A stretch of DNA of 12,764 nt from Verrucomicrobia subdivision 6 bacterium BACL9 MAG-120507-bin52. Its GTDB lineage: Bacteria; Verrucomicrobiota; Verrucomicrobiia; Methylacidiphilales; Verrucolacustridaceae. The notes under the pieces are model-generated. The model made no database searches. It was given only the letters and a program-made list of their open reading frames with translations, and had not been told where the DNA came from. How positions within the stretch are numbered: the first letter of the stretch is position 1; each line of letters opens with the position of its first letter. Shown piece after piece: positions 6,208 through 12,644 of the stretch. The DNA lies in contig LIBO01000010.1 in the NCBI GenBank assembly GCA_001438005.1, positions 1 through 12,764 of the forward strand. The letters are read 5' to 3'. The translations under genes and the position numbers were made by a program.

Positions 6208-7332
6208 TCCTCTTCCTCCTCCACCGGTCCCGACCTTTTTTTCCCTTTCAAAAATGCGTTCAAAAACGGATCGATCTCCCCATCCAACACCGCCTGCACA
6301 TCGCTGGTCTGCTCCCCTGTCCTCAGATCCTTCACCATCTGATACGGTTGCAGCACATAGGATCGAATTTGATGCCCCCAACCGATCTGCCCTTTCGCGG
6401 CGTAGTTCTGCTCTTGCTCTGCCATTTTCTTATCCAATTCTGACTGTTTGATCCGTGCGGCCAGCACCTTCATGGCGGTCGCGCGGTTCTTGATTTGCGA
6501 TCTCTCGTTTTGACACGTCACCACTAGGCCAGTCGGAAAGTGGGTAATTCGAACGGCTGAATCGGTCGTATTCACTCCTTGCCCACCATGACCCCCCGCC
6601 CGAAACACATCCACCCGAATGTCTTTGTCCGGAATTTCCAACTCCACCACCTCATCCGGTTCCGGCACAATTTCAGCCGAAGCAAATGAGGTCTGTCTTT
6701 TCCCTTGCGAATTAAAGGGAGAGATTCGCACCAAACGATGGACTCCTCGGTCCGCCTTTAAGTACCCATATGCGTTTTCACCGGAAATTCGAAGCATCGC
6801 GTTCTTTATGCCCGCCTCTTCCCCCGACAAGATATCCAATACCTCCACCTTGAAACCCCTTCTCTCCGCCCACCTCTGATACATCCGCATCAGGATGTTC
6901 GCCCAATCACACGCCTCCGTGCCTCCTGCCCCAGCGTTCAGACTCAAAATCGCATTCCGGCGGTCGTCCGGTTGCGACAGGATAAATTGTACCTCCGTCT
7001 GCTCCAACAAGGCCAAACCCGCCCGTAGTTCCCGCGCGTAATCCGCTTGGGCCTGTGGGGTTCCGTCCTCCTCCGCTAACTCTAAGTGGACGGGTAAGTC
7101 GCCAATCTTACGTTCGAGCTCCCGCATTAAATCCAGCTTTTTACGTAACGCATTGGCTTCCGCGGCTATCTTTTGGGCCTGAGTGGAATCGTTCCAAAAG
7201 TCGGGAGCCGACATCCGCCCCTCCAACTCTTTCAGCTGCCCTTCTAGTTTTGCTGGGTCAAAGAAACCTCCGTAACTCCCGCAAGCGGGAGTTCACGGAG
7301 GCGAGGTCGATCGTTTCTAGGGCAAGGGTCAT
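6204..7332 (-). CDS. prfB: Peptide chain release factor 2, with programmed +1 frameshift
   Basis: RF2 recognises UAA and UGA and triggers peptide release. The full product is 375 aa and needs a frameshift. Codons 1-24 run from ATG 7332 and end in RELRRFL, with CTT at 7263-7261 and then TGA at 7260-7258. Skipping one T continues as Asp-Pro-Ala-Lys-Leu-Glu, the conserved RF2 N-terminus, to the stop at 6206-6204. Landmarks are the tripeptide anticodon SPF (204-206) and the catalytic GGQ (249-251). The total length of 1129 nt is 376 codons plus the one skipped base. A conventional call would begin at TTG 7226 and lose the first 35 residues. AAGG lies 6 nt before the ATG. The start is 30 nt after lnt, and the gene overlaps trpC by ATGA. 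RF2 scarcity raises frameshifting, so the gene autoregulates. Confidence 0.97.
7257..7272 (-). promoter_or_regulatory. prfB: prfB programmed +1 frameshift site
   Basis: On the minus strand the bases read CGGAGGTTTCTTTGAC: a Shine-Dalgarno-like CGGAGG, a 3-nt spacer TTT, the slippery CTT, the in-frame TGA stop and a C after it. This matches the classical E. coli prfB arrangement (SD-like element, 3-nt spacer, CUU UGA C), including the poorly terminating UGAC context. Both frames around it encode RF2-like sequence, which confirms that the shift is used. Confidence 0.96.
7267..7301 (-). promoter_or_regulatory. Hairpin in prfB enclosing the frameshift-stimulating SD
   Basis: On the transcribed strand AACTCCCGC (7293-7285) and GCGGGAGTT (7282-7274) are perfectly complementary and separated by TT, so the RNA would close with a stable CUUG tetraloop on an 8-bp stem. 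Outside a small internal loop (UG opposite A), CCTCCG (7301-7296) pairs with CGGAGG (7272-7267). CGGAGG is the SD element that drives the +1 shift. The stem totals about 14 pairs within codons 11-22 and ends 3 nt before the slip codon. Its role is not established. It could hold back or tune frameshifting between ribosomes. Confidence 0.7.
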
Positions 7333-7362
7333 GAATTACCTTGGCCTTGCCTGCGGTTCGGC

Positions 7363-8916
7363 TCAAGCCACTTTCCTGCTCATCCATATTCCCAGAGCCA
7401 CCAGCAGCATCGAGCCCCAGACTGGCCACTCCCCCCACTGCACGTAGAAAGTTTCCCTTGGCTCGGTTAAATCCAGCTCCCCCGCTAAAAAACCTGGCTC
7501 CTGAACGGATCTACTCTCTGAACCGCAAAGTTCAGAAACAAGAACCCCCCGCGGATTGATCAAGGCCGTGACCCCATCATTCGTTGCCCGCAAAAGAGGC
7601 AACCGAGTTTCGATGGCCCGAAAGCGGGCATTCTCCAAATGCTGCCTGGCCCCCGCTGACTTCCCAAACCAAGCATCGTTGGTGAGATTCACCAAGAGAT
7701 GAGGCAACTTTTTCGCGGCACGACGAACCACCCGCGCCATCGAATCCTCAAAACAGATCAGCGGGGCAATCCTTACCCCGCTCCCCACCAACTCCAAAAT
7801 TCCAGGCTCTTTCCCCGCCGTCAAATCCCCACCAGGAGGGACCATCTTTCTCAGCCACGGGAATGTCCCCGCCAACGGCACATACTCACCCATGATCACC
7901 AAGTGCGATTTGTCATAGACTTGAACAGGGTTCCCCTCGGCACCCGTGAAAAGCACCGCACTATTGAAGGTCTCAGGCCCACGAATATCCAGCGAACCCG
8001 CGAGAAGCGAACGAGCTCCCAGTCTTCGAACCTTTTGCACCGCTGCTTGAAACGCCGGTTCCTCCCTCCATCCCGTTCCGGCCAAACTTTCCGGCCAAAC
8101 TAAGAGGTCGACTGGAGCATGCGCCACCAACGCGATCTCCGACCAGCGGGTAAGTTCCTCCGCCACCTTCACCATTTTGGCCGATCTCCACGGATCTTGC
8201 GGCACCGCCGGCTGGATGGCCGCGTAGCTCAGCGTCACCACGGGGTTTTCCTGAGGCCGCAAAACCGCCCTCGATCCGTACACCATCGTGACCCCTAAAA
8301 CCAAAACCCCCGCCGTGAAATCCCATCTCGGCTTCCACTTTTGCGATCCCCGAATCTCCAATTCGAACCGCCGCGCGGTCAGAGTTAAAGTCAGTCCTCC
8401 AAACGCTACCACCCAGGACAGAATCGATACTCCCCCCAACTCGGCCACTTGCGCCAGTAAGAGCAGGCTCCCCTGAGATACTCCTAATCCATTCCATCCA
8501 AATCCGCTGAATACGATGCCCCGCAACCACTCGGTCACTACCCAGGCCGATGCCCCCAACACCACATGACAAATATTCCACCCACTGGTCATTCGTTCCG
8601 TGTCCCCGCGGGCAAACTGGACCCATAAGACAAACCAGAGCGCTGGGTAAATCGCCATGTAAACGCACAGAACCATCCACCCCGCCACCGTCACCGAGGT
8701 CAGCCAACTAAAAGTGGTCAAAAAGTGAGTCACCCCAGCAAACCAGCCCAGTAAAAAACTTTCTCGTAATTTTGGTCTCTCCCGCACCCCGTAGTAAGCC
8801 AAGGGGATCAAAGCCAGCCACCCCGCCAAGGGTTGGCTGAAAGGGGCAAAGCCCAACGTCAAACCTAGGCCAGTCAACCCGGCGCAGATCCAACCTACAG
8901 AGGGGATTCCGTACAT
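7363..8916 (-). CDS. lnt: Apolipoprotein N-acyltransferase
   Basis: The product is 517 aa, the usual size. Lnt is an inner-membrane enzyme that transfers an acyl chain from phospholipid to the N-terminal cysteine of lipoproteins, the last maturation step in Gram-negatives. The first ~215 residues hold multiple hydrophobic segments, beginning with the typical LGFAPFSQPLAGW stretch. A carbon-nitrogen hydrolase domain follows with the expected triad: Glu276 in VWPES, Lys336 in YDKSH, and Cys388 in LICFED. Glu344 (MGEYVP) and the NLTNDAWFG loop are also conserved. A final membrane segment lies at about 498-512. The start ATG 8916 has AGGAGG 13 nt upstream, slightly far. It is probably the first gene of lnt-prfB-trpC-trpB. 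Its stop lies 30 nt before the prfB start. Confidence 0.97.
   Translation of the reverse strand: MYGIPSVGWICAGLTGLGLTLGFAPFSQPLAGWLALIPLAYYGVRERPKLRESFLLGWFAGVTHFLTTFSWLTSVTVAGWMVLCVYMAIYPALWFVLWVQFARGDTERMTSGWNICHVVLGASAWVVTEWLRGIVFSGFGWNGLGVSQGSLLLLAQVAELGGVSILSWVVAFGGLTLTLTARRFELEIRGSQKWKPRWDFTAGVLVLGVTMVYGSRAVLRPQENPVVTLSYAAIQPAVPQDPWRSAKMVKVAEELTRWSEIALVAHAPVDLLVWPESLAGTGWREEPAFQAAVQKVRRLGARSLLAGSLDIRGPETFNSAVLFTGAEGNPVQVYDKSHLVIMGEYVPLAGTFPWLRKMVPPGGDLTAGKEPGILELVGSGVRIAPLICFEDSMARVVRRAAKKLPHLLVNLTNDAWFGKSAGARQHLENARFRAIETRLPLLRATNDGVTALINPRGVLVSELCGSESRSVQEPGFLAGELDLTEPRETFYVQWGEWPVWGSMLLVALGIWMSRKVA
8076..8101. repeat. 13-bp exact tandem duplication inside lnt
   Basis: TTCCGGCCAAACT occurs twice with no gap (8076-8088 and 8089-8101). 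On the coding strand it covers the codons for Val-Trp-Pro-Glu and the following Ser-Leu-Ala-Gly, so the same 13 bases are read in two frames, right at catalytic Glu276. Because 13 is not a multiple of three, it is either coincidence or an old duplication whose frame was compensated. Confidence 0.75.
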
Positions 8917-8945
8917 AATCTTTTTTCGTCCTCCTGAGCCCCCGA

Positions 8946-8957
8946 GTCAACGTTGAC
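8946..8957. promoter_or_regulatory. 12-bp palindrome in the lnt/cruF divergent region
   Basis: GTCAACGTTGAC is a perfect palindrome in the 82-bp gap between the divergent lnt and cruF starts. Each arm gives a -35-like TTGAC facing one of the two genes, but I find no good -10 at 16-18 nt on either side. It is a candidate operator for a dimeric regulator. A second, 10-bp palindrome (ACCTCGAGGT, 8989-8998) abuts the cruF start. Confidence 0.4.
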
Positions 8958-8998
8958 GCGAGCTTGTCGCCGAAGCCGTCCTGCTCTTACCTCGAGGT

Positions 8999-9715
8999 GT
9001 GATTCCTGCCCGTCTTCGCGAATGGCTTTGGAAGTTTTTTCTTATCTGGGCCGGGATTGGCTTGGTGGCCGTCACTTTTCGACTGACCCCCGCCTGGGCC
9101 GAAACCCTCCCCCTGCCCATTGGGTTAGTTCGCTTCATCACTTTCTGTCTACGCAATGGTGATTTCATTTCGATGCTTCTCGCCGCTAGTCATGTTTACT
9201 TTTCGGCGGTCGATCGATTAGGACTTCGTCGGGCAAGAATCACCGCTGTCGCCATTCTCGTTTCCTCCGCTCTGCTCGAAACGGTGGGAACGATGAGCGG
9301 GATCCCATTTGGCTCCTATCAGTACACCGATGCTTTTGGCCCTCGTCTGGGCGGCGTCCTGCCCCTGGCGATTCCCCTCGCCTGGTTCGCGGTCGTGGCG
9401 GGAGCCAACCTGAGCCTGAGTCAATATTGGAGGGATGGTTCCCGCGCCCCCATCGCCATCGCCACCGGGGCTTTCGCCATGACTTTTGATTTTTTAATGG
9501 AACCTTTCGCCTATGCCATTCGAGGGTACTGGCACTGGGCCGGAAACGTGGTTCCCCCACAAAACTTCTTCGCTTGGTTTATCTTTAGCGCCCTGATGGC
9601 TTGGGTCACCCCCATCTACGCGGAACCGTCCACCCGCCCCGACCCTCGGCCTGCGATCACCCTTGGGTTAATGAGTGGGCTTTTTATTGCCGCCCGAATC
9701 ACCCACGGGGTTTAA
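8999..9715 (+). CDS. cruF: CruF-family carotenoid biosynthesis membrane protein (putative 1',2'-hydratase)
   Basis: The product is 238 aa and strongly hydrophobic, with about six or seven membrane segments (roughly 12-30, 41-62, 80-97, 117-138, 150-173, 188-206, 217-233). It fits the PF04240 family, which includes bacterial CruF (carotenoid 1',2'-hydratase) and archaeal bisanhydrobacterioruberin hydratase. Family-typical stretches are ETVGTMSGIPFGSYQYTD with Glu94, the LPLAIPLAWF segment, DFLMEPF with Asp164 and Glu168, and GYWHW at 176-180. GTG 8999 is the only reasonable start: TGA at 8954-8956 is in frame upstream and no ATG lies near the N-terminus. GAGG is only 1 nt away, so the message may be leaderless. 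It converges on a CrtB-like gene with an 11-bp gap, which supports a carotenoid role. The precise reaction is inferred. Confidence 0.85.
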   Translation: MIPARLREWLWKFFLIWAGIGLVAVTFRLTPAWAETLPLPIGLVRFITFCLRNGDFISMLLAASHVYFSAVDRLGLRRARITAVAILVSSALLETVGTMSGIPFGSYQYTDAFGPRLGGVLPLAIPLAWFAVVAGANLSLSQYWRDGSRAPIAIATGAFAMTFDFLMEPFAYAIRGYWHWAGNVVPPQNFFAWFIFSALMAWVTPIYAEPSTRPDPRPAITLGLMSGLFIAARITHGV

Positions 9716-9726
9716 TCACAATCCAT

Positions 9727-10602
9727 TCAATTGTTTCGACGCCTCCACCAAATTCCAATCCCTCGCACAAGCTTCTGCCCCATCGAGAGGCTGTGGCGCG
9801 TTCGGAAAACATCGTAACCGGAGGCCTCGATCGGATCCAAAATCCCCGCGTACAGCTCTCGCATGAACCAAACCGACATCTGGGCTCCTCCCCGAGGTAA
9901 CATCGCGATTCCGGGTTCGGCCAAACGATACTGCTCCCGAGCCCGCGAGACCTGAAACTGCATAAACTCGCTCCAGTGACCGGAGGGTCGTCCCATCAGA
10001 AGATCTTCGGCACGCACCCCGTACTGCTCCCGCTCCCGTGCGGGCAGGTAAATGCGCCGCGCACGCGCATCCTCAGCTACATCACGCAAAATGTTGGTCA
10101 GTTGCATCCCTCGTCCCAAATCCAGTGCCCTCGGCTCGGCTTGGGGATCGTCCGATCCAAACACCCTCATCATCATCAACCCGACGGTGCCCGCCACCCG
10201 ATAGCAGTATAAATCTAGCTCCTCCCACGTCTGAAGGTTCACCGGACCCGCGTCTCCCGCCACCCCGATCGCCAGATCTTCAAACCAGCGCCGCAAGATT
10301 TTCGTGCGCCGCGCACAATCCCGGAAGGCAGGCATCCACTCTTCCCCCGGTCGATCTCCACCGTCCTCAAAAGCCCGGATCAGCATCTCCCCCGCCACCT
10401 CGGGCCGGACCGATTCGCCTCGGGCCGCCACCTGATCGACCGCATCGTCGATCGACCGGCAACAGGCGTACACCGCATAGGCGTCGAAACGAACCGACTG
10501 GGTTAAAACGTGCGAGGCAAAATAGAAAGTCCGGGCATGCTCTCGAGTGATCGCCTGAGCCGCACGATACGATTGCGCTAAATCAGGTGACAAGGTTGCC
10601 AC
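9727..10602 (-). CDS. crtB: Phytoene/squalene synthase family protein, probably phytoene synthase
   Basis: The product is 291 aa from GTG 10602. The frame is open back to 10647, but that would overlap the upstream gene by 38 nt and the extra residues look unlike the family; the GTG start lies 7 nt after the upstream stop. Enzymes of this family join two prenyl diphosphates head to head. Two Asp-rich metal sites are present: RSIDDAVD at 49-56 and QLTNILRDVAED at 167-178. HARTFYFAS near residue 25 and the YCYRVAGTVG stretch at 132-141 are also typical. Sequence alone does not separate phytoene synthase (CrtB) from dehydrosqualene (CrtM) or squalene-type (HpnC/D) enzymes. The CruF neighbour and upstream prenyl synthase favour a carotenoid role, but no desaturase is visible. 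Confidence 0.88.
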   Translation of the reverse strand: MATLSPDLAQSYRAAQAITREHARTFYFASHVLTQSVRFDAYAVYACCRSIDDAVDQVAARGESVRPEVAGEMLIRAFEDGGDRPGEEWMPAFRDCARRTKILRRWFEDLAIGVAGDAGPVNLQTWEELDLYCYRVAGTVGLMMMRVFGSDDPQAEPRALDLGRGMQLTNILRDVAEDARARRIYLPAREREQYGVRAEDLLMGRPSGHWSEFMQFQVSRAREQYRLAEPGIAMLPRGGAQMSVWFMRELYAGILDPIEASGYDVFRTRHSLSMGQKLVRGIGIWWRRRNN

Positions 10603-10609
10603 CCACCGT

Positions 10610-11695
10610 CTAACTCCCCAAACGCACAGTCTGACGCACCCAATCAATTGCTTCCGAAATAGAGGCCTGCTCGACTTGGGTCAGGTGAGAATCCGCCAGG
10701 AGCCGATTCGACTCCTCAAAAAGGGACCGACACTTTTCCTGCATGGCTTGAATCGCACCTGATTTGCGCAACAAATCCTGAACCTTCGAAATGGAGGCTT
10801 CATTTCGGGCAGATGAGTGAAAACACATCTGCAGGAAAGAGCGATCCACCTCCCCTAACCTTTGATACGCTTCGTGGATGAGTAGGGTCTTTTTGCCCTC
10901 CAAAAGATCGGTGGGGAGAAGCTGGTCTTTCCCATCCAAATGAGAAATTTCCAAGAGATCGTTTTGAATTTGGAAGGCCAGACCCAGCGGTTCGGTCACC
11001 CTCGCCAGATCCTCCGCTTTTTCGGTCGAGGCCCCCGCCAAAAGAGCCCCAATCACGCAGGGAGCCTCAAAGGTGTAGCGCGTTGTTTTGAGTAAGTAGG
11101 TGATCTCAATATCCTCCCGAGTCACTCGGCCGATATCTTTCGACCCCAAAAGAATGTCAAAGATCTCCCCCACGCCTGTGTCCGTGACATAGGAGAGAAG
11201 TTTTCCAAGCGCCTGTTGCCTCGGTCCAACGTCAAAAGCGCTCTGCTGGAGAGTTTCCACCGCCAGAGCGAAGAGAAGATCGCCCACGACCAAGGCAACT
11301 CCTTGGCCCGTTCGCTCCGCGTGACTCATTCTGCCCTGTCTTTGCTCGACCAACTTGTGAAATGTGGGCAAGCCGCGCCGCTTTTCTGATCGGTCAATCA
11401 AATCGTCGTGCACCAGAACGAACGCGTGCAATAGCTCCAAGGAGAGAGCCGCCTGAATCAAAGCCTTGTCACCCCACTCTTTTTTCCCTCCCAAAGCCCG
11501 ATAAGTCAGAAGCAGAAGGAGAGGCCGAATGCGCTTTCCTTTCCGACCGACAAACTCACACATGTCGAAAAAAATGGGCTCAAATAACTCCCCGAAGTCG
11601 TAACGCTCTTTTTGTTGATGGAAAAAAGCCTGCATCTCCTGCTCTAAAAGCCCAGGGAGACGCTCCCGCTCGGTTAGGTGGGGAGTTGAACTCAT
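10610..11695 (-). CDS. Trans-polyprenyl diphosphate synthase (GGPP/FPP synthase-like)
   Basis: The product is 361 aa from ATG 11695; a TTG six codons upstream (11713) is an alternative, and neither has a clear Shine-Dalgarno sequence. It elongates allylic diphosphates with IPP. Visible motifs are GKRIRP at 53-58 (IPP binding), the first Asp-rich motif DDLID at 97-101 followed by RRG, KTTRY at 203-207, and FQIQ at 241-244. The second Asp-rich motif reads NDLLE (245-249) instead of DDxxD, with both outer Asp residues changed. The enzyme is likely still active, but this is unusual. The gene lies 55 nt after cysE and 7 nt before the crtB start, so it probably supplies GGPP or FPP to the CrtB-like enzyme. 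Chain length cannot be fixed from sequence by eye. Confidence 0.93.
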   Translation of the reverse strand: MSSTPHLTERERLPGLLEQEMQAFFHQQKERYDFGELFEPIFFDMCEFVGRKGKRIRPLLLLLTYRALGGKKEWGDKALIQAALSLELLHAFVLVHDDLIDRSEKRRGLPTFHKLVEQRQGRMSHAERTGQGVALVVGDLLFALAVETLQQSAFDVGPRQQALGKLLSYVTDTGVGEIFDILLGSKDIGRVTREDIEITYLLKTTRYTFEAPCVIGALLAGASTEKAEDLARVTEPLGLAFQIQNDLLEISHLDGKDQLLPTDLLEGKKTLLIHEAYQRLGEVDRSFLQMCFHSSARNEASISKVQDLLRKSGAIQAMQEKCRSLFEESNRLLADSHLTQVEQASISEAIDWVRQTVRLGS

Positions 11696-11750
11696 ACGAC
11701 AGAATACGGGCAAAGATGGGACTCAGGCCAACCGGAAAAGATCAAGTTAT

Positions 11751-12644
11751 TCATATGGTGTATTCACTACCTTGGGGTCTTTCCGATTTCGGGATAATTT
11801 TTAAAGTCGCATGTTCCGCCAAGACAAGGTGATGGGGCGGAATACTTTTGGTCAAAAAGACTCCCCCTCCAATTGTGCTTCCCTCCCCCACCACCGTTTC
11901 TCCACCCAAAATTGTGGCCCCAGGGTAGATGGTCACCCGACTCTCGATCGTAGGATGGCGCTTTCGGCCACGCAAAGTCTGGGCCCCCGCAACCGAGCGC
12001 GCCCCCAGGGTCACCCCATGATAGATACGAACTTCCTGACCAATCTCTGTGGTTTCTCCAATGACTACGCCCGTGCCGTGATCAATAAAAAATGATGGGC
12101 CGATCACCGCGCCAGGGTGAATGTCGATCCCCGTCCGGCTATGCGCCCACTCGGTCATCATTCGCGGAAAGAGAGAAACACCCAAAAGATGCAGTTCGTG
12201 GGCCATCCGCTGGACCGCAATCGCCTCCACCCCAGGGTAGGCCAGAAGAATTTCCTCCACGTTCCTCGCTGCCGGGTCCCCCGCCATGACTGCCTCCACA
12301 TCGGTTTTTAAGACCGTTCGAACCGCAGGAAGCCGGGAAAGGAAAGCCTGAACTTTACCCGCCACAGTTTCCCCCGCCACGATTTTAGCCGCCATGCTCT
12401 TTCCAACCTCCCGTTCGAGTGACTTTTCCACCGAGCGCAAAAGGGATGTAATGGCCGGGCCCAACTCCTTCCCTTCCAGGTCGTCTCCGTCGTAAAATCC
12501 GGGAAAAAGGAGATGGAGAAGATCTTGCGTGATCTCCGCCACCGCTTTTTTGGAGGGAAGTTGCGTTCCGCCCAAGTGGTTGATCGCCGCTAATTCGGCA
12601 TAGGATCTGACCATTTTGTCGGTTAATTCGTGATGTGTGCTCAA
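11751..12644 (-). CDS. cysE: Serine O-acetyltransferase
   Basis: The product is 297 aa. It acetylates L-serine with acetyl-CoA, the committed step to cysteine, as a cytoplasmic oligomer. The N-terminal helical part (to about 165) is followed by a left-handed beta-helix of hexapeptide repeats. Conserved residues are Asp188-His189 in FIDHGTGVVIGET and His230 in GRKRHP, corresponding to Asp157-His158 and His193 of E. coli CysE. TTG 12644 is preferred over ATG 12614, since AAGG lies 7 nt upstream of TTG (plus-strand 12652-12655) and nothing suitable precedes the ATG. It also overlaps the upstream stop by TTGA. The N-terminal extension makes it somewhat longer than E. coli CysE. It precedes the isoprenoid genes and is probably co-transcribed with them. 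Confidence 0.96.
   Translation of the reverse strand: MSTHHELTDKMVRSYAELAAINHLGGTQLPSKKAVAEITQDLLHLLFPGFYDGDDLEGKELGPAITSLLRSVEKSLEREVGKSMAAKIVAGETVAGKVQAFLSRLPAVRTVLKTDVEAVMAGDPAARNVEEILLAYPGVEAIAVQRMAHELHLLGVSLFPRMMTEWAHSRTGIDIHPGAVIGPSFFIDHGTGVVIGETTEIGQEVRIYHGVTLGARSVAGAQTLRGRKRHPTIESRVTIYPGATILGGETVVGEGSTIGGGVFLTKSIPPHHLVLAEHATLKIIPKSERPQGSEYTI

Noticed and set aside
6208..6381. N-terminal extension of the trpC frame by 58 residues
   Set aside because: It lies wholly within prfB, is Gly/Arg-rich and unlike TrpC, and the ATG at 6207 has a strong SD and an ATGA overlap.
6204..7226. prfB starting at TTG 7226 as a complete gene
   Set aside because: The conserved RF2 N-terminus and the frameshift site lie directly upstream, so this start is an artefact of frame-by-frame ORF calling.
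7267..7301. prfB hairpin as an intrinsic terminator or attenuator before prfB
   Set aside because: The stem lies inside the frameshifted coding sequence, and the bases after it (TTTCTTTGAC) are explained by the slip site rather than a true U-run.
8947..9168. Minus-strand 73-aa Arg/Lys-rich ORF and plus-strand 69-aa ORF in the lnt-cruF region
   Set aside because: Both overlap the cruF frame, have no SD or recognisable domain, and look like shadows.
10603..10647. Longer crtB start at 10647
   Set aside because: It would overlap the prenyl synthase by 38 nt with residues that do not resemble the family; GTG 10602 after the upstream stop fits better.
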